NCBI GenBank assembly: GCA_002720865.1
Contig: PBIO01000014.1
Span: 1,349,688-1,413,687, forward strand
Direction: 5' to 3'
From: Halobacteriovorax sp.
Lineage (GTDB): Bacteria; Bdellovibrionota; Bacteriovoracia; Bacteriovoracales; Bacteriovoracaceae
Length of the DNA: 64,000 nt
The translations under genes and the position numbers were made by a program. A model generated the notes under the pieces. It did not search any database. It saw only the letters and a program-made list of their open reading frames with translations, and was not told the DNA's origin. Positions 34,437 to 43,505 of this stretch are shown here, piece by piece (position 1 is the stretch's first letter; each line of letters starts with the position of its first letter).

Positions 34437-35456
34437 TTAAGAGCGCATCTTTGGATTGATAAACGCATAAATTAAATCAACAAACATATTTATAATAACG
34501 ACCATGGTTGCAATAAAGAGTACCGCTCCCTGAATGACGGGATAGTCTCTAGCATTCACAGAGGCCACAAACCATTTCCCGACCCCAGGCCAACTAAAGA
34601 TGGTCTCTGTTAAGATTGCCCCTGTAATAATAGAGCCAAACATTAATCCAATAATTGTGACGATGGGAATAAGGGCATTTCTTAAGGCGTGCACGGCAAT
34701 AACTCTTCCTACACTTAAGCCCTTTGCCTTTGCCGTTCTTATATAATCTTCACTTAGTACTTCTAGCATTGAGGATCTTGTCATTCTCGCGATACTGGCC
34801 AGAGGGATTGTTCCCATTGCAATGGCAGGAAGTATTAGGTGAGAGAGGGCGGAGAAAAAAGGAGCAAAGCCTTCTTCTTCAACGATCTCAGGCATCAAAG
34901 TATCGATTAGCATAAAGCCGGTAACGGTATCCACATCAAACATAACTGACATTCTTCCGGCCACAGGAGTTAGACCTAACTGAACAGAAAAAATAAGAAT
35001 CAGAACAAGCCCCCACCAAAAAATTGGCATGGAGTAGCCAGCTAATGATCCCCCCATTAAGAAGTAATCGAAAAAGGAGTTTCTTTTGACGGCCGCGACG
35101 ATACCAAGGGGGATTCCACTAAGAACGGCAAAGAATAGGGCCACAATTCCAAGTTCAAAAGTTGCTGGAAAACGATCGAAGAATTCACTAACAACTGTTC
35201 TCTTACTAATGATGGATTCCCCAAGATCACCCTGAAATGCATCTTTTAAAAAAACCCAGTACTGTTCAATGATTGGTAAATCTAGGCCCATGGACTTTTT
35301 CATTTCTTCATAGACGGCCGGGTCCGCCCCTCTTTCTCCGAGTAGGAGTAAAACCGGATCACCTGGAATCATCCTAATGATGAAAAATGAAAGTAAACTA
35401 ATTCCAAAAAGGGTTGGAATTAAGTCCAAGATTCTCTTGGCCATAAACTTAAACAT
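34437..35456 (-). CDS. dppB: Dipeptide ABC transporter permease DppB
   Basis: 339 residues. The start MFKFMAKRILDLIPTLFGISLLSFFIIRMIPGDP is the standard DppB/OppB opening. The ATPase-docking loop (YIRTAKAKGLSVGRVIAVHALRN) and the C-terminal IFSWPGVG and YPVIQGAVL blocks follow. It is the first transporter gene of the operon. An unknown membrane protein gene ends 34 bases upstream and may share the transcript. Confidence 0.93.
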   Translation of the reverse strand: MFKFMAKRILDLIPTLFGISLLSFFIIRMIPGDPVLLLLGERGADPAVYEEMKKSMGLDLPIIEQYWVFLKDAFQGDLGESIISKRTVVSEFFDRFPATFELGIVALFFAVLSGIPLGIVAAVKRNSFFDYFLMGGSLAGYSMPIFWWGLVLILIFSVQLGLTPVAGRMSVMFDVDTVTGFMLIDTLMPEIVEEEGFAPFFSALSHLILPAIAMGTIPLASIARMTRSSMLEVLSEDYIRTAKAKGLSVGRVIAVHALRNALIPIVTIIGLMFGSIITGAILTETIFSWPGVGKWFVASVNARDYPVIQGAVLFIATMVVIINMFVDLIYAFINPKMRS

Positions 35457-35490
35457 GATGGTGGGAGTATAGGGAATTTATTGCAAGTTG

Positions 35491-36918
35491 TCACTCGCCG
35501 ATAAGCTTTTTTCTCATGGGATAGGCGATAGTGTCATAGAAAATTGAATAGGCCGTAAAGATCAAGCTGGCCTTGAGAATAGCTGCTTTGGGGTTAAGTG
35601 GTGCCATGCACATAGTATGGTAGATTTTTGTGGTTACTAAAGTATCAAGAAACATGAAGGGAATTCCAATTCCGGAATAAAACCCCCACCTATCAGCACC
35701 ATAAGTACCAAGACTTAAGTCTCCAGATTCATCCTCATACATTTCCATTAAAGCGGCCTTCATCAAGGCCTCTCTGACTTCAGGCTTTTCAAGATCTTCC
35801 TTTGTAACACCTTCCCAATCGATTCCAAATTCATCTGGCTCACTAAGTTTTAATTGAACCAAGAGCTCTCCAAACTTTTGGCTTACTTTGTCCATAAACT
35901 TTTCTCTTTCTAAAAGCTTAACGAGCTCGCCCATATCCTCTTTAAACTCAGGACTTCTTTTTAACTCTTCAATCCGCTTTACGGCATCTTGCTCTCCTTC
36001 TGCAAATAGTTGCTCCCAGGTCAGCCCGTCGGCCATGATAAGGACATTATCAGCAAGATACATCTTAACTGACTTTGCTAAAAAACCGCCCTCTGGATCT
36101 TTAAAAATCCAACTGGCCAGAGCCGCCCAGAGACCATCCCCAACCATCTCATAACTCATCTTTTTAAAGAATTCACTGGTCAAAAATTCTGGGTCCTCAT
36201 AGTTTGAATAGGTATAAAAAGCTCCAGAGCTAATGGCCGCAATCGAAATAGTAAAATAGGTAAAAGCTTTTCCGCCGGCCTTATGCTCTTGAGTCATACC
36301 TTTGGTATAACAACCGCGGTACAGTCTTTTAAAATGGTCGGTATTTTCTTTGGCCGCTTTTCTTGCCACTCGTTTTATTTGTTCCTCACTAGCATTAGGA
36401 AATTCTTTTTTAGCCTTGCTCACTTCTTTTTCGAATGCCTTTTTTTGAAAACTCGTAAATTTCTTTTGCCTGTTTAAAAATTTTTTAAAACCTTGATGGG
36501 TTTTATAAGAGCCATCAAAAAGATGGGAGCTTAACTCTAGAAGCTTCTTTCTTGATTTTGGAAATAAAGTGGCATTAAAAGCAAAGAACTCGTCGAGAAG
36601 TAAAACTTTTTGATTACTATTTGGAAGGGTACTTAGACCATTAAAAAAGACGTCAATTTCATCTTGCTTTAGGTCTGCATCTTGTAAAATTTCCATATAG
36701 CGTTTTCTATACTTAGGAGTTAGGGAAAATTTATCAAGGCCTTCCCTAAAAAGAATAGTCTTTGGATTAATCAAACCAGAAATAAGTCCAATGCAGTTCT
36801 CATCTTCGATAACGGATGCAGGAACTCGATTTCCTTCCTGCTTAGGAGCAAGCATGATAAAAATCGAAAATAAAAATAGGTAGCATCCAAATAATGGAAG
36901 GCTTCTCTTATTACTCAT
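35491..36918 (-). CDS. Membrane-associated protein, unknown function
   Basis: 475 residues. An N-terminal hydrophobic helix (LPLFGCYLFLFSIFIMLA) precedes a long helical, Lys/Glu-rich extracytoplasmic part. Two to four further membrane segments are scattered (AFTYFTISIAAISSGAFYTY, GIGIPFMFLDTLV, AAILKASLIFTAYSIFYDTIAYP). No family is recognised. Its promoter probably lies in the dyad at 36947-36973. It precedes dppB by 34 bases on the same strand, so it may affect peptide uptake. Confidence 0.65.
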   Translation of the reverse strand: MSNKRSLPLFGCYLFLFSIFIMLAPKQEGNRVPASVIEDENCIGLISGLINPKTILFREGLDKFSLTPKYRKRYMEILQDADLKQDEIDVFFNGLSTLPNSNQKVLLLDEFFAFNATLFPKSRKKLLELSSHLFDGSYKTHQGFKKFLNRQKKFTSFQKKAFEKEVSKAKKEFPNASEEQIKRVARKAAKENTDHFKRLYRGCYTKGMTQEHKAGGKAFTYFTISIAAISSGAFYTYSNYEDPEFLTSEFFKKMSYEMVGDGLWAALASWIFKDPEGGFLAKSVKMYLADNVLIMADGLTWEQLFAEGEQDAVKRIEELKRSPEFKEDMGELVKLLEREKFMDKVSQKFGELLVQLKLSEPDEFGIDWEGVTKEDLEKPEVREALMKAALMEMYEDESGDLSLGTYGADRWGFYSGIGIPFMFLDTLVTTKIYHTMCMAPLNPKAAILKASLIFTAYSIFYDTIAYPMRKKLIGE

Positions 36919-36946
36919 CTCTAAATTATCGGTAGTTAGCTTTAAA

Positions 36947-36973
36947 ATTATAACAATTCCTGACTGTTATACT
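36947..36973. promoter_or_regulatory. Divergent promoter pair with symmetric extended -10 boxes
   Basis: TATAACA and TGTTATA (36949-36955, 36965-36971) form a dyad with a nine-base spacer. Each arm extends to a good extended -10 box: TG-T-TATACT rightwards (36965-36973) and TG-T-TATAAT leftwards (complement of 36947-36955). These would serve the genes starting at 37037 and 36918, with leaders of roughly 55 and 20 bases. Confidence 0.5.
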
Positions 36974-37036
36974 CTGTTGGGTTTTATTTAATAATGTCGA
37001 TAAGTTTTGGTGAGAAATAAATAGAGGAGAAAATCT

Positions 37037-38101
37037 ATGAAAAAACTAATTGCAGTTAGCCTTATGGGCCTAAGCTTTGGGGCCATGGCCGAAGCAGTTG
37101 ATTATAAACATTGTAAAACAGCATTCAATCCGGCCTTCGGACCTGATAAAACATTTCCCTTTGTCTTAGGTGACGACGGAAAGGTTAAGGCTCATAAGGA
37201 TGTTAAATATAAATTCGATAGTAAAACAAAAGTAGAGACGATGACTTATAAGGGTCACGGCTATGGCGGACCTGGGACAGGAAATGAGCAAGAGATTCTC
37301 ATTAAAAGAGATGAAGACGGAACAATCACTCAGGTGATTTATAATTCAAAGTTTCCAGGGGTAAAAACAAAAACTGGCCTTGGAGCTAAAAATCCATTCT
37401 TTGGAATGGGAATGCCTGGTCCAGGTGTTGGAATTGGGTATCCAGGTGGCGGCTTTGGAGGTTACGGAGGAATGTACGCTGGTCCAACCAAAAGCTCGAC
37501 GGTCTTTGACGTAAAAGTTAAAGATGGAAAATGTTTTCCTTATAGAAATGTAGGACTTTTTGAATCAGCCGGTAATACTCATAAAACGTTTAATGGTGAT
37601 ATTCAACTATGTTACGACATCAATAAAATGTTAAAAGAAGAGGCTAAAGAAGGTTCAAAAGCAAATAAGCTTAAACAGTGCTATGATGACTATCAAAAGC
37701 AATCTGATAAAATCTTAAAAAGCCACTTAAAAAGAAATGATGATTTATACAACCCAAAAGATGCTGATGAAGTTCAGAGTCCATGGGGAAGCGGTGGCTA
37801 CTTTGGCAACCTAGAAGAGGGGGAGTTTTCTGATGGTGCCCCTGCTGGAAATGGCAGCGGCGGAAGTGGCGGCTATGGTTATGGCTACGCTGGCGGCTTT
37901 GCTGGAAGTATCGATAATATCGTACAAAACCAAATGTTTAATCCTGCTCAAAAAGTTAAAATGCTTTCGGCTTATTGCTCATTTCCTTATGGTGGAATGA
38001 AGGAAATGCTTGAAGACGAAGGCCTTTTTAAGGAAGAGCCGAAGGGCGGAGAAGGATCTGGCGGAGGAACGGCTAAAAAAGATAAATCTCTACAAAAATA
38101 A
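37037..38101 (+). CDS. Secreted Gly-rich protein, unknown function
   Basis: A 354-residue exported protein (signal LIAVSLMGLSFGAMA). Two glycine-rich low-complexity stretches occur, around residues 117-155 (GMGMPGPGVGIGYPGG) and 272-295 (GSGGSGGYGYGYAGG). Between them lies a charged helical part with a few Cys. The gene has a clear GAGGAG site and a shared divergent promoter. No homologue is recognised; Gly/Tyr-rich tracts hint at a surface or adhesive role, which is speculation. Confidence 0.7.
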   Translation: MKKLIAVSLMGLSFGAMAEAVDYKHCKTAFNPAFGPDKTFPFVLGDDGKVKAHKDVKYKFDSKTKVETMTYKGHGYGGPGTGNEQEILIKRDEDGTITQVIYNSKFPGVKTKTGLGAKNPFFGMGMPGPGVGIGYPGGGFGGYGGMYAGPTKSSTVFDVKVKDGKCFPYRNVGLFESAGNTHKTFNGDIQLCYDINKMLKEEAKEGSKANKLKQCYDDYQKQSDKILKSHLKRNDDLYNPKDADEVQSPWGSGGYFGNLEEGEFSDGAPAGNGSGGSGGYGYGYAGGFAGSIDNIVQNQMFNPAQKVKMLSAYCSFPYGGMKEMLEDEGLFKEEPKGGEGSGGGTAKKDKSLQK

Positions 38102-38102
38102 A

Positions 38103-40145
38103 TTAGATTTTAATAGATTTTTCAAAATAACCGAGGCCGTCTTCATTATGGACGGCCTTTGTTTTATCTGGCTTTGTAATTTCCAACTGAAAACTAGATC
38201 TAGAGTAACCTTTAATTTTAACTTGATCTTTTTCTAAACTAAATTGATCAACCCAACCATTACAGCTAGAAATATAGGGAGCATTAGGTTCACCTTCCAT
38301 CAATTTTAAATGGGCCTTCTTATCACTTCCTAAGAAGATATATAGATTTCCTTGATGATGCTTGTGACCAATAATATTCTTACTCTGCTGGTAGTCTGGG
38401 ATCATTTTGGTATCTTCAATTCTAAAAGTTCTAAGATGACCGTAGTCTGAGATATCATATCTTAAACGATTAAATTGATTCACCTTCGCGCTATGATAGC
38501 CGTGGACCCATTTAATATAGTCACTGGCGTAAACAAGAGCTGGTTTTTGAGAGAGAACAAATTCGTAAACCTCTTCTAATGATTTTACTGAGCTAATATG
38601 TTCACCACTATAAAAATGATAGTAGATATTCATGGGCTTAATTCTTCTTGGCTCCTCTGTATTTTTAAAAGTATCAATCACATCCCTAAAGCCGCTAAAA
38701 GGTCCTGTCCATAAATTGGTATAGAGGTTTTCGTTAGCATTGCTGGTATAGACTTGAAGGTACTCTTCTACCTGACGATAGAGAGGAGAGAGATTACTAT
38801 AGCCTGGATAAATAGCATCCATTCTAGAATCACCACCGTTCATATTGAGATAACCTGCGTCGGTGGCGTATTTTAAGGCTTCTTTAGGAGGAAAACAGGA
38901 GCCACTCCATAAAATAACTTTTGCCTTATTTGAAACCGGAGCTAATTCACTATTTATATATTTAAAGGAGCCAAGAGTTTCCATTTTATAATCAAGTTTA
39001 TAGTCATCAATTTTATAAGCTAATATTTGACCTTCATGTTTTTTGGCTTTCTTTTTACCTAAATATATTTCTGCTTCTTCTTTTGTTGCAATTTTATTCC
39101 AGCTTAAGGGATGGCTATAGGTATGACTGGCAGGCTCGACATATTTTGCTTTAAAGATTTCCCTTGAGGTTTTTACTGCCTGACGACTTCCTAAAAGGTT
39201 GGGGGAAATCTCTGCAACAACAACCGATGCTGTGGTGGGTATCTTAAATTTATTAATGATACGGTCGAGAATAATTTCTCCACTTAAGGTCTTCCTATCT
39301 AAGTTTGAAATATTAATAAACCCATCACCGTCGATATGGGAATAGGCCATTCGCCTGCCACATAGGGTGGTGGTATCAGGAATTGGATTTTTTTCACCAA
39401 TAAAAATCTTTGAGATAAAGTGAAAAGGATTGACCCTCCAAGAGCTAACATAGGTAGAGGGATGTTCAAATATATCGTAGCCATATTGAGCGTAAAGAAA
39501 ATTTTCTCCACTAATAACAACGTCAGCTTCTTCTTTTTCCCCGGTTATTTTTATTGAGAGATGAACTGTATTTCGGTTGTTTTTATTTTCAACCTTTAGG
39601 GCTTCAAAGACTTCATTTTCAAGCTCTCTTTCAAACTCAATAAGATTTTTTTCAGATTTCTTTTCTAATTTTAAAAGAAGGGGATTGTCGTAAAATATAG
39701 GTGAATATTTTATCCCTAGGTGTTGAAAAGCGCGATTAATGACTGGAGAAGGTTGAATATTATCTTTTTCATCTCTTAAGAAACCAATTCGCCCTAAAAG
39801 CACAAATTTTAACCCAGACTTTAATCTTTCTTCTAGCCAAGATCCATAGGCCTGGGGGTTTTTAAGTTTATTATCAGTGAACCAAGTAGCAAGACCAATA
39901 AACTGAGAAAGATAAGTTTTATTATAAAGTTTTTTAGGAATTCCTTTTCCAATATCATGGTAAATAAGCTGTAGGCCGTAGTGGTTAAAGACAACTTCCG
40001 CTTTTTTGTGCATAAAAGAATTTTCATAATGGCCGCCTTCAAGCTCAGTTGAATCGTAAAGGGCCAAAAGTTTTCTTTTAATCGGAGTGCCAGCATTTGC
40101 GACCTGAAGAGAACATAAAAATATAAAGCAAAGAAAGAGTTTCAT
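38103..40145 (-). CDS. PelA-like polysaccharide deacetylase
   Basis: A 680-residue exported protein (signal KLFLCFIFLCSLQVANA). The N-terminal region (about 22-210) begins KRKLLALYDSTELEGG and resembles the domain that precedes the deacetylase in PelA. The central domain (about 265-560) has CGRRMAYSHIDGDGFIN, where His-x-Asp-Gly-Asp is the metal/catalytic motif of the PelA-type (CE18-like) deacetylase. SHTYSHPLSW supplies the further metal ligands. The C-terminus (about 590-680) is beta-rich. The hydrolase part of PelA is missing here but a GH114-type gene lies immediately divergent. Probably periplasmic; substrate likely a galactosamine-containing polymer. Confidence 0.75.
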   Translation of the reverse strand: MKLFLCFIFLCSLQVANAGTPIKRKLLALYDSTELEGGHYENSFMHKKAEVVFNHYGLQLIYHDIGKGIPKKLYNKTYLSQFIGLATWFTDNKLKNPQAYGSWLEERLKSGLKFVLLGRIGFLRDEKDNIQPSPVINRAFQHLGIKYSPIFYDNPLLLKLEKKSEKNLIEFERELENEVFEALKVENKNNRNTVHLSIKITGEKEEADVVISGENFLYAQYGYDIFEHPSTYVSSWRVNPFHFISKIFIGEKNPIPDTTTLCGRRMAYSHIDGDGFINISNLDRKTLSGEIILDRIINKFKIPTTASVVVAEISPNLLGSRQAVKTSREIFKAKYVEPASHTYSHPLSWNKIATKEEAEIYLGKKKAKKHEGQILAYKIDDYKLDYKMETLGSFKYINSELAPVSNKAKVILWSGSCFPPKEALKYATDAGYLNMNGGDSRMDAIYPGYSNLSPLYRQVEEYLQVYTSNANENLYTNLWTGPFSGFRDVIDTFKNTEEPRRIKPMNIYYHFYSGEHISSVKSLEEVYEFVLSQKPALVYASDYIKWVHGYHSAKVNQFNRLRYDISDYGHLRTFRIEDTKMIPDYQQSKNIIGHKHHQGNLYIFLGSDKKAHLKLMEGEPNAPYISSCNGWVDQFSLEKDQVKIKGYSRSSFQLEITKPDKTKAVHNEDGLGYFEKSIKI
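38134..38158 (+). terminator. Terminator of the Gly-rich gene, inside the convergent coding end
   Basis: AGGCCGTC (38134-38141) and GACGGCCT (38151-38158) form an 8-bp stem followed by TTGTTTTA. The hairpin lies in the last codons of the PelA-like gene on the other strand. Confidence 0.7.
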
Positions 40146-40186
40146 ACTTGCTTCATTTTAAAGGAGAGGTAAGATACTGGGAAGGA

Positions 40187-41080
40187 ATGAAAAACTTATA
40201 CTTAACGCTTATATTCAGTACTGTTTTAGTCAGTTGTTCGAGCACGAGACCTTGGCCTTCGGTAAAACGTTGGGGCTATCAACTGCAAAATTATAAAAAT
40301 ACTACGGATCTAAAAAGAATTGAAGACTCGGGAGAAAGTCTTTGGGTTATAGATTACTCCAGAGATGGAAGTCAAAAAAATAGCTTTAATCATCTTGAAA
40401 TTAATAAACTTAAGAAAAACAAGAATACTATTCTTAGCTATATTAGTATTGGTGAAGCGGAAGACTATCGTTATTACTTCGATAAGCTGCCTAAAGAGGT
40501 TCTGGTAAAAGAAAATAAGAACTGGAAAGGCAATTTTAAAATCAAATATTGGGACCCGTCTTGGAAAAAAATTCTATTAGGAGAGCGGGGCTATTTTAGC
40601 CGTTTGACTAGCGCAGGCTTTGATGGAGCCTACTTAGACATCGTAGATGGTTTTCACGCTTTCGAGGATAAAAGAAAAGCTGCTGATGAGATGGTGGAGC
40701 TTATTCATGAAATTTCTGAGTTCACAAGAGAGAGAAAGAAAAACTTTTTACTCGTCATGCAAAATGGAGCTGATATTTTGAATTACACTTCAAAAAGCTC
40801 GAAACTCTTTAAAGCAATTGATGCTCTTGCAGTTGAGGATTATCTCTTTGAAAAAGGAAGTTACGGAGAAAATAAGTGGCTTTATGACTTAATAAAAGTT
40901 TATCAAAAAAATGAGAAACCTATTCTAAGTATTGAATATATTTCTGATAAAAAGGACTTAGAGAAGTATGCCTCAGTGGCAAAAGAAAAAGGCCTGCTTC
41001 CTTTGGTCGGTCACAGGCCTTTAAAAGGTCGATTAATTTTTGCGGACGAGCTCTTTCATATGGCCAATCCATGTGATTGA
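40187..41080 (+). CDS. GH114-like glycoside hydrolase lipoprotein
   Basis: Starting at ATG 40187 the protein has 297 residues, with signal LYLTLIFSTVLVSC and a lipidation Cys. The fold is TIM-barrel: WGYQLQNYKN, LWVIDYSRDGS, ILSYISIGEAEDYR, FDGAYLDIVDGF, NFLLVMQNGAD, ALAVEDYLF and KPILSIEYISD are the successive strand motifs of the GH114/TM1410 family. That family includes endo-alpha-1,4-polygalactosaminidases. Acidic residues in GEAEDY and LDIVD are the likely catalytic ones. It is divergent from the PelA-like deacetylase gene, their starts about 40 bases apart. GGAAGGA lies directly before the ATG, with unusually short spacing. Confidence 0.82.
   Translation: MKNLYLTLIFSTVLVSCSSTRPWPSVKRWGYQLQNYKNTTDLKRIEDSGESLWVIDYSRDGSQKNSFNHLEINKLKKNKNTILSYISIGEAEDYRYYFDKLPKEVLVKENKNWKGNFKIKYWDPSWKKILLGERGYFSRLTSAGFDGAYLDIVDGFHAFEDKRKAADEMVELIHEISEFTRERKKNFLLVMQNGADILNYTSKSSKLFKAIDALAVEDYLFEKGSYGENKWLYDLIKVYQKNEKPILSIEYISDKKDLEKYASVAKEKGLLPLVGHRPLKGRLIFADELFHMANPCD
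40988..41022 (-). terminator. Terminator of dppA, inside the GH114-like coding end
   Basis: AAAGGCCTG (40988-40996) and CAGGCCTTT (41014-41022) are perfect 9-bp arms. On the minus strand the stem is followed by TTCTTTT, so it ends the dppA transcript about 60 bases past its stop, within the opposite gene. Confidence 0.7.
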
Positions 41081-41081
41081 A

Positions 41082-42659
41082 CTATTTTAGCTCAACCGTT
41101 CTAAAGATATCCCCACCTAGCGGGTCAATCTTATATCCCTTAACATTTTTGCTCATTGCTCTAAAGATAATTGAATGAGCGATTGGTGCCCAAGGAGCAT
41201 CTTTTTTAAAGATATTCTGAGCCTTTTTATAAAGGGCAGTTCTACTTTTCTTAACAGTTGTTAACTTTGCTTTAGTAATAAGATCATTAAACTTCTTATT
41301 ACACCAACGGGCAACATTTGATCCTGACTTAACTCCAGTACATCCTAAAAGAACATTAAGGAAGTTGTCTGGGTCTCCATTATCTCCAGTCCATCCTAAT
41401 TGAATAAGTTGATGAGATCCCTCACGAGCTTTCTTTAAGTAAGTTGGCCAATCATATGTCACAAGCTTTGCTTTAATTCCAATTTTCGCCAAATCAGCTT
41501 GCATCATCTCACCCATCTTTTTCCCGTTCGGGTTATATGGGCGAGTTACAGGTAGGGTCCAGATTTCTGTTTCAAAACCATTTGGATAACCAGCTTTTTT
41601 AAGAAGCGCTTTAGCTTTTTTTACACTGTATCCATAGTCCTTAATCTTATTATTATAAGACCAAATCGTTGGAGGAAGTGGGTTCTTCGCAACCATAGCG
41701 TTACCAAGATAGATAGCGTCAACATAAGACTTTTTGTTAAGAGCATGGTTAATGGCGCGTCTAACATTTATATTATCAAAAGGTTTCTTTTGGGTGTTCA
41801 TGGCCAGGTAACCTACGTTTAGACCTGCTCCTTGCATAACTACTAAATTCGAGTTCGCCTTCATTGCCTTTAAGTCGGCGGGGCTAGGCTCAATAATAAG
41901 ATGACATTCATTTGTCTTTAGCTTTTGGTAACGAACTGATGGATCTGGAGTAATTGAGAAGACAAGCTTATCAACTTTAGCTTTTGCACCCCAGTAACTG
42001 TCATTTCGACTAAATCTAATGATGGTATCTTTTTTGTATTTTTTATAGATAAACGGTCCAGTTCCGACAGGAAAGTTATCAATTTTTTCCATCTCACCTT
42101 TTTTAGCTAATTGGTCAGCATACTCTTTAGAAAGAATAGACATAAAGCTCATGGCCATATTGGCAATAAAAGGAGCTTCAGGGCTAGCGAGAACAATTTT
42201 AACTGTATAAGGATTAACTTTTTCAATCTTTGTGATTAAGTTGTTCATATCCATACCAGTAAAGTACTCGTAGTGACCGCCACTTACTTTGTGATAGGGA
42301 TGTTTCTTATCCCACTGACGATTAAAAGAAAAAAGAACATCGTCAGCATTGAATTCACGAGTTGGGGTAAAATACTTCGTCGTATGAAACTTAACACCTT
42401 TTCTTAATTTAAAAGTATAAGTCTTTCTATCTTTTGAAACCTTCCAGGACTCTGCAAGTTTTGGAATAATTTTTGTCGTTCCATATTTAAAATCAACTAA
42501 TCTCTCATAGATGGTATGAGCACTAGCATTGTTAGAGGTACCGTCAGTTGTTACTTGAGGGTTAAACGCTGTAGGTGATCCTTCTGAACAATAAACAAAA
42601 GGTTTTGCCAAAACCTGAGAGCTAAAAAGCAATGAGGCCAATAGGGCGATAAGTTTCAT
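41082..42659 (-). CDS. dppA: Dipeptide-binding protein DppA (SBP family 5)
   Basis: The periplasmic peptide-binding protein of a Dpp/Opp importer: 525 residues, signal KLIALLASLLFSSQVLA. SBP_bac_5 blocks are clear: VYCSEGSPTAFNPQ, IIPKLAESWKVSKDRKTYTFKLRKGVKFH, FSFNRQ, VGTGPFIYKKY and VRRAINHALNK. AFNPQ with the YERLVDF that follows is DppA-like rather than OppA-like. It lies 5.6 kb upstream of dppBCDF on the same strand with unrelated genes between, but is the only binding protein in view, so it probably serves that importer. Confidence 0.92.
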   Translation of the reverse strand: MKLIALLASLLFSSQVLAKPFVYCSEGSPTAFNPQVTTDGTSNNASAHTIYERLVDFKYGTTKIIPKLAESWKVSKDRKTYTFKLRKGVKFHTTKYFTPTREFNADDVLFSFNRQWDKKHPYHKVSGGHYEYFTGMDMNNLITKIEKVNPYTVKIVLASPEAPFIANMAMSFMSILSKEYADQLAKKGEMEKIDNFPVGTGPFIYKKYKKDTIIRFSRNDSYWGAKAKVDKLVFSITPDPSVRYQKLKTNECHLIIEPSPADLKAMKANSNLVVMQGAGLNVGYLAMNTQKKPFDNINVRRAINHALNKKSYVDAIYLGNAMVAKNPLPPTIWSYNNKIKDYGYSVKKAKALLKKAGYPNGFETEIWTLPVTRPYNPNGKKMGEMMQADLAKIGIKAKLVTYDWPTYLKKAREGSHQLIQLGWTGDNGDPDNFLNVLLGCTGVKSGSNVARWCNKKFNDLITKAKLTTVKKSRTALYKKAQNIFKKDAPWAPIAHSIIFRAMSKNVKGYKIDPLGGDIFRTVELK

Positions 42660-42699
42660 GGGGTTACTCCTTAATTAGTCATAAAGGCGTATTCTATAG

Positions 42700-42717
42700 A
42701 AGTGCCAGGTACCTTTT
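42700..42717. repeat. Short palindromic repeat, AGGTACCT type (copy 2)
   Basis: AAGTGCCAGGTACCTTTT lies between bufC and dppA. It shares its core (CCAGGTACCT) with elements at 29450-29465 and 29558-29567. The core AGGTACCT is self-complementary. Confidence 0.55.
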
Positions 42718-42758
42718 GAGGGTAAGCGCGTTATATGACGAAGGGCAAGTCTTTGAAT

Positions 42759-43505
42759 TTACTTAAGGTCAACAATTAAATTGTTTATAACAAGGTTTGT
42801 GAAAAGTTCTTGAACCTCTACCTCTTCAATACCTTCTAACTTCTCTAGAGCGGCGCCCAAGGTCTGACCACTTATAAGAGCTTTCAATAGGTCTTTTTGA
42901 TTGTTCGAAAGAAAGAGAACTTGAACTGTTCCGGTGGAATTATACATAAAGAAATTTTCTGGTTTCCATTCAATCTTTTTAAATTTTTCTTCTGAGTTTT
43001 GTCCTCTTAGCTCCCAAATTCGGTAAAGAGGAAACTTAGAACTAGATAAATAACTTAAAGAGGTAATATTAAATCTTACTTCAGATGGGTCCCCTAGAGC
43101 TGCTAGCTTTTCTTGATCTACGGATAGACTAGGTGAACTATTAAAAAGTCTTCTAAATTCGATTTCTAAAATTGCAAGCTCAGATAAATAAGGGAGCTCA
43201 TGATTTATTAAAAAATTAGGTAGCTCATTTCCAAATTCTCCCAGATCATAATGAGAAGATGGGTGCTCTTTAATATAATGGTGGGTGAGCTTAAAAAAAT
43301 CCTCGTCTCCTAAGATAGTCCAAATCGACTCAAAATTATCTCCTAGGGCTGAGCTTAGCCTCGCTGTATAATCATTTTTATAAGCTTGTAAGCAGCTTAC
43401 CTTATCTAGTTTTCCTCCAGGAATCATGCTCTTTTTTATGCCCTCATCAAATGAGTCACAAAGCACAGAATTTAAAAATTGTTCCTGCAACTCTTTAAGG
43501 TTCAA
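42759..43505 (-). CDS. bufC: BufC-like DUF2063 protein, RiPP partner
   Basis: A DUF2063-type protein, the usual partner of MNIO enzymes, thought to bind the precursor peptide's leader. I start it at TTG 43505 because AGGAGG lies six bases upstream; this gives NLKELQEQFLNSVL, the family's normal opening. The typical early motif AYKNDYTARLSSALGDNFESIWTILGDEDF matches the DUF2063 N-terminal helical domain. The C-terminal part (about 150-248) has a winged-helix/RRE-like look. The start overlaps bufB by 11 bases, which shows coupling. Confidence 0.82.
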   Translation of the reverse strand: MNLKELQEQFLNSVLCDSFDEGIKKSMIPGGKLDKVSCLQAYKNDYTARLSSALGDNFESIWTILGDEDFFKLTHHYIKEHPSSHYDLGEFGNELPNFLINHELPYLSELAILEIEFRRLFNSSPSLSVDQEKLAALGDPSEVRFNITSLSYLSSSKFPLYRIWELRGQNSEEKFKKIEWKPENFFMYNSTGTVQVLFLSNNQKDLLKALISGQTLGAALEKLEGIEEVEVQELFTNLVINNLIVDLK

